A stretch of 5,916 bases of DNA from Ruminococcaceae bacterium UBA945 (GCA_002293315.1 DBCZ01000052.1:5130-11045), one strand, 5' to 3'. Counted from the first letter of the stretch, positions 1-5,916 are shown. Made by a program: numbers and translations. The notes: a model not told the origin generated them from the sequence alone.

Positions 1-2226
1 ATGAAGAAACGAAAAAGCAAGAGAATACCCACGGGCACGGGCGGCAAAAACACTTACGCTGAAAAGCGAAATAGGCGTAAGCGGAGCCGCCCGCCTGAGA
101 AAACCTACACTGCAAATGAGCGCAGGATTCTCTCGGCGCTTCCGAGAATTCCTGAAGGAAAGATTGCGTCCCGTCCGCTGATGAAGCTGGCGGGAATTAG
201 TAAGAAAGCTGATTTCTACGACGCGCTTAAATCCTTAGAGCGAAGCGGCGACGTTAAGGTTGACCAAAATCATATCGTCACTTTCGTTTCGCCTGAAAAT
301 GACGTCGAAGCAACGCTGGTTTCGCTTTCAGCGGGCTTCGGCTTCGCAAGGGCGGACAAAGGCGAGTTAGCTGATGATTTTTTCATTCACGGCAGTGATT
401 TGAAGGGCGCGTTTGTCGGAGACAGAATCATTCTCACAGACGTGCACGAAGATGAAAAAGGATTCAGCGCACGCGTCAGGCGCATTGCCGAACGCGCGAA
501 GAACCCGGTAACAGGAACGCTTCATCTTGATAAATACGGCGACGCGCGCGTCAAGCCTGATGGGGCAGTGCGTTACGATTTGAGAGTGCAGATAGCCGAT
601 CTGGGCGGTGCTAAGGACGGCGACAAGGTCGTGGTCAAGCCCAAGGCTGACAGCCGAGGAGACTGGCGCTTTGCCAAGGTAAAGTCCGTTTTGGGCAGCG
701 GAGAGAGCGCAAAGGTCAATGCAGACGCGATAATTCAGCATTCGGGGATACCCTTCTTTTTCTCAAAGGAGCAGCTTGAGGAAGCAGAGATACAGGCAGA
801 GCTGCCCATAACTGACGCTGACATCGCCGAACGCCTGGACTTGCGCGACAAGCCCATATTTACAATCGACGGTGCCGATGCAAAGGATTTAGACGACGCA
901 ATCCTCGTCGAGAAAACGAAGACGGGTTATCGCCTCGGCGTGCATATAGCCGATGTCTCTCATTATGTCAGGGCGGGAAGCCTGCTTGATGATGAGGCGT
1001 TCAGGCGCGGAACCTCGGTTTATTTTGCCGACAGGGTGATTCCGATGCTGCCGACAGACCTCTCAAACGGCTCATGCTCGCTGAACGCGGGTACGGATAA
1101 GCTCACTTTTTCTGCGTTGATAGACTTCGACACGGAGGGCGAAATCGCGTCATATGACTTCAGGAAAAGCATAATCAATTCAAAGGTGCGCGGAGTTTAC
1201 AGCGAGGTCAACGAGATTTTCGCGGGCTCGGCGTCGCCTGAGATTTTGAAGAAATATGCGCCTGTTATGGCGGGGCTTAAAAACGCGCGGAAGCTTGCGA
1301 AGCTGCTGAAGAGAAAGACCGCGCAGCGCGGGGATATGGAGCTTCAAAGCTCGGAAATCAAATTCGTGCTTGATGAAAACGGCGTGTGCATTGGCCTTGA
1401 ACCGCGCACCACGGGAGAGGCGGAAGAGCTGATAGAGCACATGATGATTTCCGCCAATATCTGTGCGGCGAAATTCGGTCAGCATAATCGGCTTCCTTTC
1501 CTTTACCGTGTTCACGGTCAGCCGCGCGAAAGCAGGCTCGAAGATCTCATCAAGCTGCTGGATATTCTGGGGATACCCTGTAAGGAGATTAAGAGCGGTA
1601 AGCCGGGCGCCACTGATTTTTCCGCCATACTGGAGCGTGTTAAAGGCACGCCGCGTGAGAGCCTCGTTTCCATGCAGGTTCTCCGCACGATGGAAAAAGC
1701 CAGATACGCCGCGGAGGAAACAGGGCATTTCGGGCTGGTTCTCTCGGATTACAGCCACTTCACCTCGCCGATTCGCCGCTATCCCGACACCTCAATCCAC
1801 CGCATAATGTCGGCTTTCCTCTCGGGAGAATCAAGCAAAGCGATTGAGAAGGACTTCGGTGAGTTTGCCAAGGAATCAGCCGCCGCCTCTTCAAAAAATG
1901 AAATAAGAGCTGTAAATGCTGAGCGTGAGGCCGAGAGCTGCTATATCGCCGAATATATGAAAAAGCATATTGGCGAGCGCTTCACAGGCGTGATAAGCGG
2001 GGCGGTTCAGCGCGGCTTCTTTGTCAGGCTTCCAAATGGCGCAGAGGGGCTCGTCTCGATTGACGATATAGCGTACGGCCCGTATGAATATGACGGCGTG
2101 TTCTCTTTCCGCAACCGCGCGGGCGGCAGGCTCATGGTGGGTGATGAATTTGAAATTATAGTAGCCAAGGCAGAAGTCTCAACCGGAAAAGTGGATTTCA
2201 TTCCATATGAAAATAAGCAGGGGTGA
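1..2226 (+). CDS. rnr: Ribonuclease R (3'-5' exoribonuclease, RNB family)
   Basis: This 741-residue protein is a processive, hydrolytic 3'-5' exoribonuclease of the RNase II/R family, which acts in the cytoplasm on structured RNA, in mRNA decay and in rRNA quality control. Seen in the sequence, in order: a very basic N-terminus (about 1-34), a winged-helix segment (about 36-95), two cold-shock/OB-like domains (about 100-165 and 168-235), the RNB catalytic domain (about 280-610) and a C-terminal S1 domain (about 657-737). The catalytic signature TIDGADAKDLDDA supplies the four metal-binding aspartates D290, D296, D298 and D299, matching D272, D278, D280 and D281 of E. coli RNase R. The second signature HFTSPIRRYPD is at 586-596. 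It is shorter than the E. coli (813) and B. subtilis (779) enzymes because it ends just after S1 with no lysine-rich tail. The winged-helix and CSD domains favour RNase R over RNase II. The ATG is base 1 of the window, so no ribosome binding site is visible and an upstream start cannot be excluded. nagA follows after 3 bases. Confidence 0.96.
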   Translation: MKKRKSKRIPTGTGGKNTYAEKRNRRKRSRPPEKTYTANERRILSALPRIPEGKIASRPLMKLAGISKKADFYDALKSLERSGDVKVDQNHIVTFVSPENDVEATLVSLSAGFGFARADKGELADDFFIHGSDLKGAFVGDRIILTDVHEDEKGFSARVRRIAERAKNPVTGTLHLDKYGDARVKPDGAVRYDLRVQIADLGGAKDGDKVVVKPKADSRGDWRFAKVKSVLGSGESAKVNADAIIQHSGIPFFFSKEQLEEAEIQAELPITDADIAERLDLRDKPIFTIDGADAKDLDDAILVEKTKTGYRLGVHIADVSHYVRAGSLLDDEAFRRGTSVYFADRVIPMLPTDLSNGSCSLNAGTDKLTFSALIDFDTEGEIASYDFRKSIINSKVRGVYSEVNEIFAGSASPEILKKYAPVMAGLKNARKLAKLLKRKTAQRGDMELQSSEIKFVLDENGVCIGLEPRTTGEAEELIEHMMISANICAAKFGQHNRLPFLYRVHGQPRESRLEDLIKLLDILGIPCKEIKSGKPGATDFSAILERVKGTPRESLVSMQVLRTMEKARYAAEETGHFGLVLSDYSHFTSPIRRYPDTSIHRIMSAFLSGESSKAIEKDFGEFAKESAAASSKNEIRAVNAEREAESCYIAEYMKKHIGERFTGVISGAVQRGFFVRLPNGAEGLVSIDDIAYGPYEYDGVFSFRNRAGGRLMVGDEFEIIVAKAEVSTGKVDFIPYENKQG
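2219..2223 (+). promoter_or_regulatory. Ribosome binding site of nagA, inside the end of rnr
   Basis: AGGGG lies six bases before the nagA ATG and overlaps the last glutamine and glycine codons of rnr, just before its TGA stop. Ribosomes finishing rnr would therefore cover this site, which suggests translational coupling. No promoter was recognised between the two genes. Confidence 0.75.
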
Positions 2227-2229
2227 ATT

Positions 2230-3354
2230 ATGTTTCTCATTAACGCAATTTATCTCGATGAGTTTTTTCGCTTTGCAAAAGGCGACATCGAAATTGACGA
2301 AAGCACGAACACGATAAAGGGACTTGGCGAGAAGCTCGTTTATTCTGCCGAGGATATGGTCGTGGATTGCTCGGGGTACAGAATAATTCCGGGATTTGTT
2401 GACGTGCATATCCACGGGTGCGTTGGCTATGACACCTGTGACGGCAACCGCGAGGCCATCGAAAAAATGGCGGAATTCCTCATTACAAAGGGAGTTACAT
2501 CCTTCTGCCCGACTACCATGACCGCTCCGGCAGAGATACTTGCCGCCTCACTGACGGCCGCCAAGAGCTGCGCGGAGAATCCGCCTGCCGGTGCGAGGGT
2601 AATCGGAGTGAACATGGAGGGTCCGTTCATTTCTGAGGCCCGCAAGGGCGCGCAAAAGGCAGACTTCATTCGCAAACCTGATTTTGCTCTCTTCAAGGAG
2701 CTTTACGACATCAGCGGCGGTCTCGTCAGGCTAGTGGACATCGCGCCGGAGCAAGATGGCGGCCTGGAGTTCGCAAGGCTGGCAAGCGAATACTGCGCCG
2801 TTTCAGTCGCCCATACTTCGGCGGACTACGATGCGGCAAAGGCGGGCTTTGATGCGGGGATAAACCATGCCACGCATCTCTTCAACGCGATGTCAGGGCT
2901 TTTTCACAGAGAACCCGGAGTGGTTGGCGCAGTGTTTGACGACGACCGCGTTTACGCAGAGCTCATCTGTGACGGCCACCACATTCACCCGGCGGTTCTC
3001 CGCACGGCATTCAGGGTTCTGGGCGACAGAGCGCTTGTAATCAGCGATTCCATGCGCGCCAACGGCTTGCCGGAGGGAGAGGAGTATGACCTCGGCGGGC
3101 AAATGGTCACCGTCAAAAACGGCAAGGCCACTTTGCCGGACGGAACGCTCGCGGGCTCGGTTTCAAACTTGCATGACGAGGTGAAAAACCTTGTGAATTT
3201 CGGGATTCCCACGGAGAAAGCAATTAAGGCTGCCACGCTGATTCCTGCAAGATCCATCGGCATGGACGCGGAAATCGGGAGCATTGAGGTGGGGAAAAGG
3301 GCTGATGTTTTAGTCGTCGATAACGCATTAGACATCAAGGCTGTTTACCACTGA
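2230..3354 (+). CDS. nagA: N-acetylglucosamine-6-phosphate deacetylase
   Basis: NagA hydrolyses GlcNAc-6-phosphate to glucosamine-6-phosphate and acetate in the cytoplasm, the first committed step in using GlcNAc from chitin, host glycans or recycled peptidoglycan. The protein is 374 residues, the normal family length, and is an amidohydrolase-fold TIM barrel. Visible motifs: HIHG at 60-63 (two metal histidines), NMEGPF at 128-133 with metal ligand E130, H195 in VAHTSAD, H216 in THLFNAM, DGHHIH at 248-253 (substrate region), and the catalytic aspartate D273 in ISDSM. LAGS precedes the C-terminal GSIEVGKRADVLVVD signature that closes the small beta-sandwich domain. From family knowledge, E. 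coli NagA lacks the HxH pair and uses a single metal, whereas the Bacillus enzyme has it and is binuclear, so a binuclear site is inferred here. The gene starts 3 bases after rnr with a good ribosome binding site. No nagB or sugar transporter is in the window. The specificity could extend to related N-acetylhexosamine-6-phosphates such as GalNAc-6-P. Confidence 0.95.
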   Translation: MFLINAIYLDEFFRFAKGDIEIDESTNTIKGLGEKLVYSAEDMVVDCSGYRIIPGFVDVHIHGCVGYDTCDGNREAIEKMAEFLITKGVTSFCPTTMTAPAEILAASLTAAKSCAENPPAGARVIGVNMEGPFISEARKGAQKADFIRKPDFALFKELYDISGGLVRLVDIAPEQDGGLEFARLASEYCAVSVAHTSADYDAAKAGFDAGINHATHLFNAMSGLFHREPGVVGAVFDDDRVYAELICDGHHIHPAVLRTAFRVLGDRALVISDSMRANGLPEGEEYDLGGQMVTVKNGKATLPDGTLAGSVSNLHDEVKNLVNFGIPTEKAIKAATLIPARSIGMDAEIGSIEVGKRADVLVVDNALDIKAVYH

Positions 3355-3369
3355 TATATAGAAAAACAA

Positions 3370-3397
3370 CCCCTCTTCTCTAAATCAGAAGAAGGGG
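3370..3397. terminator. Hairpin terminator shared by convergent genes
   Basis: CCCCTCTTCT (3370-3379) pairs with AGAAGAAGGGG (3387-3397), giving a ten-base-pair stem with one bulged A and a seven-base loop. It lies 15 bases after the nagA stop. On the plus strand the following sequence, ATATATTAT, is only partly T-rich. On the minus strand the stem is followed by TTGTTTTTC, a better terminator tract, so it probably also stops transcripts of the surface-protein gene arriving from the right, although about 230 bases beyond that gene's stop. Confidence 0.7.
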
Positions 3398-3419
3398 ATA
3401 TATTATGGAAACTTATATG

Positions 3420-3540
3420 ATATTATGTTACCTATATTATGTTAAATTACCATAAAACATTTATATTAAAATAATAAAATACACTTCATTTTATGTAAGT
3501 GAAATATGAATTACGACAACAATATTATGTCAACTATATT
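3420..3540. repeat. AT-rich 19-base direct repeat pair
   Basis: ATATTATGTTACCTATATT at 3420-3438 and ATATTATGTCAACTATATT at 3522-3540 agree at 17 of 19 positions. A third partial copy, ATATTATGTTA, is at 3434-3444. This convergent intergenic stretch is extremely AT-rich and holds no credible gene. The repeats may be decayed non-coding sequence, protein-binding sites or simply low complexity; the sequence does not decide between these. Confidence 0.45.
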
Positions 3541-3562
3541 CTATCTCCATCAAAGCTTCTTT

Positions 3563-3604
3563 CCTTGCGTATAAAACCTTGCGTATAAAACCTTGCGCAT
3601 AAAT
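3563..3604. repeat. Three-unit 14-bp tandem repeat
   Basis: The unit CCTTGCGTATAAAA occurs at 3563-3576 and again identically at 3577-3590. A third unit at 3591-3604 differs at two positions (T to C at position 8, A to T at position 14). The array sits just beyond the 3' end of the minus-strand surface-protein gene, whose stop codon is at 3631-3633, so it would be transcribed as part of that gene's 3' untranslated RNA. It looks like a minisatellite made by slippage. No function is visible. Confidence 0.85.
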
Positions 3605-3630
3605 CAGCGCCTTTCACTACAAACAGAATT

Positions 3631-5286
3631 TCACTTAAAATAAATTATATTGCTGAGCTGTCTGTCGGGTCTTTGCAGCCAGAGGCCATTGGCGTAAATA
3701 CCTGATGAGCCGCCGCCGTCGAGATTCATAGCCTCGCTGCTGCCGAAGCGCACCATCAAGCCGGAAAGCTGCTGAACAGAGCAATAGGCTGTCAGCAGAA
3801 TCACCTTGCCCGTAGATGTGTTAAGGCCAATCGCAACTCTCCTTGCCGCGCCGCCGCCTGTGATGTCACCTGCGTAAAAGCCCTCTTCGTTGTATGTGCC
3901 GGAATTACCGTACGCCTGCCCGTTCAATACGATTCTCGGCCCAGATGCGATAGAATCATCAAGGCCATCAAAGGCCTCACCCGTGCGCCTGTCTGTGTAA
4001 ACCGCCTCGTAGTCCACGATGTCGCCAACCTGGCAGGAATTAAAGAATTCGCCTTCATATTCACGGCGTGAGCGTTGGTAAAGCACATAACCGTTCTGCG
4101 GGATTTCAATGTCGTTGCCCTCGTGCACCACCTTCGTAATCACGCCGTTCTCAACTGCAATCGCGTCACGCACATAGATGCCGACGCTTGAGCCCCAGCG
4201 TCTGTCAAAGATAATCCTCGTGGCGTCGATGCCTGTGGAGGGGCGGCGGTTTTTGCTGACGCTTTCAAAGGTGAAGGTGCGTTCATCGGGTTTTGTGAGC
4301 GTTACACGGAGATTCAGTTTCAAATCGCGAATCAGGCTTTGCCCAGAGTTCGTAGTGACGAAGGAGGGCTTCGTGGCCGCGCCGCCCTTGTCAGTGATAA
4401 CGATATTGCCGTTCTTGACTATCGTTGCATTGGGAACATAGTCGTCCATGTCGAAATAGGCGGCGTTTACGGCAAATTTAGCGCCCGTGCGCTCAACCAT
4501 GCTGCCCATGCTCTCGCTGCTTGAAATGCCGTCCCACGCCGTTTCGACGTTGCCCTTGAAGTTGCTGAGGTTAAACTCCACCGCCTTTACGGCATACCCG
4601 CTCACGCGCTTTCTCGTGACGGTATAGTTTGAAGGCTTCGTCATGCTGTTCAGAAAGCGGTTGAACATAGCCGAGGCTTCGCTGCGCTTAGCTGAGTTCT
4701 TCGGGAGGAAGTTCCCGCCGCTGCCGTTGATTATCCCCGCGCGAACGCAGGCATCTACAGCAGACTTCGCCCACGTGGAGATAGCGCCGGCGTCGCCGAA
4801 GCTTATGCTCGGCTTATTTTTTGACAGAGAGTAAGCCATCAGATTCGCGAAATTATAGAGCATCACGGCCAGCTCCTGTCTCTGCACGGGCTTGTTGGGC
4901 GCAAACTTGTTTTCGCCAACGCCGGAAACCACGCCCACTTCATACCCCCAGTTGATATATTGCGCGTACCAGCTGCCCTTGGCGACGTCGTTAAAATACG
5001 TGAAGCCTTTATATTGATTTATATCATCGGCCGAGAGAATCGTCCTTGAAAGCATGACCATACACTCGGCGCGCGTTAAACTGCCGTTCGGATTGAACTT
5101 ATTATTCCCAACGCCTTCGATAATTCCTTTATCGACAAGCGTGTTTACATCATTCTCGTACCATGCGCCGCTCGGAATATCCGAAAATCTCGGTGCGGCC
5201 TGAGAATATGCCGGTGCAGAGGAGATTATCAGCGTTAGCACAAGCACGGCTGAAATCAGCTTTTTGGCTATTTTCATGTAATTCAA
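3631..5286 (-). CDS. Secreted SLH-domain protein with NAGPA-type phosphodiester glycosidase domain
   Basis: This 551-residue protein is predicted to be exported and held on the cell wall. Seen in order: a signal peptide (Lys-rich 5-9, hydrophobic 10-23, likely cleavage after A30 or A31); three SLH repeats (about 33-83, 95-147 and 160-213), each with the aromatic/FxD start, the central G-(I/V)-(I/V)-x-G and a C-terminal TRAE-like motif (TRAE at 71-74, QRQE at 135-138, KRSE at 200-203); a short linker; then a NAGPA/DUF2233-type domain (about 226-551). Its landmarks are VNAAYFD (273-278 region), SGPRIVLNG (448-456), RRVAIG (482-487) and the diagnostic NLDGGGSS (521-528). From family knowledge, SLH triplets bind pyruvylated secondary wall polymers, and the mammalian NAGPA enzyme removes GlcNAc from a phosphodiester. 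The bacterial substrates are largely unknown, and the substrate here, perhaps a wall glycan or teichoic-acid-like phosphodiester, is inference. The start is taken as TTG because the ribosome binding site fits it; the ATG nine bases downstream is too far away. It is convergent with nagA and divergent from the membrane protein gene. Confidence 0.93.
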   Translation of the reverse strand: MNYMKIAKKLISAVLVLTLIISSAPAYSQAAPRFSDIPSGAWYENDVNTLVDKGIIEGVGNNKFNPNGSLTRAECMVMLSRTILSADDINQYKGFTYFNDVAKGSWYAQYINWGYEVGVVSGVGENKFAPNKPVQRQELAVMLYNFANLMAYSLSKNKPSISFGDAGAISTWAKSAVDACVRAGIINGSGGNFLPKNSAKRSEASAMFNRFLNSMTKPSNYTVTRKRVSGYAVKAVEFNLSNFKGNVETAWDGISSSESMGSMVERTGAKFAVNAAYFDMDDYVPNATIVKNGNIVITDKGGAATKPSFVTTNSGQSLIRDLKLNLRVTLTKPDERTFTFESVSKNRRPSTGIDATRIIFDRRWGSSVGIYVRDAIAVENGVITKVVHEGNDIEIPQNGYVLYQRSRREYEGEFFNSCQVGDIVDYEAVYTDRRTGEAFDGLDDSIASGPRIVLNGQAYGNSGTYNEEGFYAGDITGGGAARRVAIGLNTSTGKVILLTAYCSVQQLSGLMVRFGSSEAMNLDGGGSSGIYANGLWLQRPDRQLSNIIYFK

Positions 5287-5295
5287 AACACTTTA

Positions 5296-5300
5296 CCTCC
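5296..5300 (-). promoter_or_regulatory. Ribosome binding site that decides a TTG start
   Basis: On the minus strand GGAGG ends nine bases before TTG (5286-5284) and eighteen bases before the in-frame ATG (5277-5275). The usual spacing is about five to ten bases, so the TTG is the more likely start. The nearby GTG at 5291 runs directly into a stop and is excluded. Confidence 0.75.
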
Positions 5301-5347
5301 GTGAAAAAACACTTATGCTGTTTCTCTTTTGAAATTGAACCAGCTAT

Positions 5348-5375
5348 TTTACATAATATACCATACTTTACATAA
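5348..5375. repeat. 9-bp direct repeat over the promoter
   Basis: TTTACATAA occurs at 5348-5356 and again at 5367-5375, 19 bases apart start to start, or about two helical turns. The copies cover the proposed -10 box and start site, and the spacer, of the minus-strand promoter. This geometry would suit two protein subunits on one DNA face and could be an operator, but it may also be chance in AT-rich DNA. Confidence 0.4.
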
Positions 5376-5383
5376 AATTTCCA
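5355..5383 (-). promoter_or_regulatory. Candidate sigma-A-type promoter of the SLH-NAGPA gene
   Basis: On the minus strand TGGAAA (5383-5378, four of six matches to TTGACA) is followed after 17 bases by TATATT (5360-5355, five of six matches to TATAAT). Transcription would begin near 5348, giving a leader of about 60 bases before the TTG start. The region is AT-rich, so chance matches are possible. Confidence 0.5.
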
Positions 5384-5472
5384 CCCAAAAAGGAAAACTG
5401 CGCAAAAATGACAAGAGGAGACAAAAGAACATTTTGACAGAGAAAATTAAGAGAAATGCGTGTAAAAATCCT

Positions 5473-5501
5473 TTGCTTTTTCGTCTTTATTATTGTAGAA
5501 T
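5473..5501 (+). promoter_or_regulatory. Candidate promoter of the membrane protein gene
   Basis: TTGCTT (5473-5478) is followed after 17 bases by TAGAAT (5496-5501, five of six matches to TATAAT). Transcription would start near 5508, about 40 bases before the ATG at 5549. The -35 box matches only three of six positions, so this is a moderate call supported mainly by its spacing and location. Confidence 0.5.
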
Positions 5502-5537
5502 ATCATTAAGAAGGCAAACAGTATAAATAATTATTGC

Positions 5538-5542
5538 GGAGG
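5538..5542 (+). promoter_or_regulatory. Ribosome binding site of the membrane protein gene
   Basis: GGAGG is followed by the six bases CTTTTT and then ATG at 5549. The spacing is ideal, and this site is the main reason for accepting the following open frame as a gene although its end is outside the window. Confidence 0.85.
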
Positions 5543-5548
5543 CTTTTT

Positions 5549-5916
5549 ATGAAAGATAAAATCTATTCCTCTAACCCCGCCGTCGATGTTCTTAAAAGAA
5601 CCGGCGCATCGGGTAAATTCCTGGTCCTCACGATTATGATGACGGTGTCGGTGGCTGTTTCCATCGCTTTTTCGGGCGAGATGAGCAGACACTACAGTAT
5701 GGTGTTCTCAGATTTCTTCTCCAGTCTTTCGCGCTCGTTCAACGATATCACGGGCGCGTCGATAGTTGCGTCAATCTTCATATCGCTGCCCACGATATTG
5801 GTCGTCGTGGCAATGTGGATGATTTTCTTTGCGTGCAGCAGCAGGAAAGACGGCGGCGTTTCGACCTCGGGAATCACGCTTCTCAAGGTGATAAAGATTA
5901 TTGAGCTCGTCATTTT
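5549..5916 (+). CDS. Multi-pass membrane protein, partial (3' end outside window)
   Basis: The reading frame opens with ATG after a strong ribosome binding site and runs without a stop to the window edge: 122 complete codons plus two bases. I do not recognise a named family. The visible part starts with a short soluble segment (1-23, MKDKIYSSNPAVDVLKRTG...), then a hydrophobic helix (about 24-42), a loop of roughly 27 residues rich in serine and phenylalanine (43-69), a second longer hydrophobic segment (about 70-96, ending in WMIFFAC), a charged turn (SSRKDGG, 97-103) and the beginning of a further hydrophobic stretch (about 109 onward). With no cleavable signal peptide, it is predicted to sit in the cytoplasmic membrane with the N-terminus inside, since the Lys/Arg residues at 16, 17 and 23 precede the first helix. 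It diverges from the SLH-NAGPA gene across a 262-base promoter region. Its function is unknown; downstream sequence is needed to see any C-terminal domain. Confidence 0.82.
   Translation, partial: MKDKIYSSNPAVDVLKRTGASGKFLVLTIMMTVSVAVSIAFSGEMSRHYSMVFSDFFSSLSRSFNDITGASIVASIFISLPTILVVVAMWMIFFACSSRKDGGVSTSGITLLKVIKIIELVI

Noticed and set aside
1180..1758. Long open frame on the minus strand inside rnr (192 codons)
   Set aside because: It is fully antisense to the conserved RNB catalytic domain and its translation shows no recognisable domain. The rnr frame explains the sequence.
1463..1807. Plus-strand overlapping frame inside rnr
   Set aside because: It is out of frame within conserved catalytic motifs, with an Arg/Ser-rich translation typical of a shadow frame.
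2985..3338. Minus-strand frame inside nagA
   Set aside because: It is antisense to the catalytic aspartate and the C-terminal NagA signature and shows no domain of its own.
3563..3604. CRISPR-like array
   Set aside because: The units are directly adjacent with no spacers, and there are only three. This is a simple tandem repeat.
3595..3610. GCGC-loop-GCGC hairpin as terminator of the minus-strand gene
   Set aside because: It has only four base pairs and only four T residues in the following tract. The hairpin at 3370-3397 is far stronger.
5434..5439. Perfect TTGACA on the plus strand as a second promoter
   Set aside because: No TATAAT-like hexamer lies 16-18 bases downstream; the sequence there is TGCGTG-like.
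5329..5526. Plus-strand 65-codon frame in the divergent intergenic region
   Set aside because: It has a Lys/Arg/Asn-rich low-complexity translation and no ribosome binding site at its ATG. It overlaps both candidate promoters. A shorter TTG start at 5434 has a GAGGAG-like site too far upstream to be convincing.
5692..5913. Minus-strand frame opposite the partial membrane protein
   Set aside because: It is antisense to a plus-strand gene that has a proper ribosome binding site and clear hydrophobic helices.

Overview
The window looks like a chromosomal segment from a Gram-positive-type bacterium of the Bacillota, most likely a clostridial lineage. The reasons are strong GGAGG ribosome binding sites, sigma-A-like promoters, AT-rich intergenic DNA around moderately GC-rich genes, a protein with S-layer-homology (SLH) domains, and a NagA with the two-histidine metal site seen in Bacillus rather than the E. 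coli variant. The genus cannot be fixed from this sequence. No RNA genes, CRISPR arrays, insertion sequences or phage genes were seen.

Layout: (1) 1-2226, plus strand, a ribonuclease R gene (rnr) whose ATG is the first base of the window, so its promoter and true upstream context are not visible. (2) 2230-3354, plus strand, N-acetylglucosamine-6-phosphate deacetylase (nagA), three bases after rnr, with its ribosome binding site inside the last rnr codons. The two are very probably co-transcribed and translationally coupled. (3) 3355-3630, an AT-rich convergent intergenic region with a bidirectional-looking terminator hairpin, diverged 19-base AT-rich repeats and a three-unit 14-bp tandem repeat. 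(4) 3631-5286, minus strand, a secreted cell-surface protein with a signal peptide, three SLH repeats and a C-terminal NAGPA-type phosphodiester glycosidase domain; it probably starts at a TTG codon. (5) 5287-5548, a divergent promoter region with one candidate promoter in each direction. (6) 5549 to the window end, plus strand, the start of an unrecognised multi-pass membrane protein. It has a good ribosome binding site and is open at the edge.

How the genes may work together: RNase R degrades structured RNA in the cytoplasm, and NagA feeds GlcNAc-6-phosphate from wall recycling or uptake into central metabolism. The SLH protein is presumably held on the wall and has a domain whose animal homologue removes GlcNAc from a phosphodiester. 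A shared GlcNAc/cell-wall theme between nagA and the convergent surface protein is suggestive only, because they lie on opposite strands and are not an operon. I did not find a convincing new multi-gene system. The most worthwhile items are the rnr-nagA coupling, the SLH-NAGPA protein, the small repeats and the truncated membrane protein.
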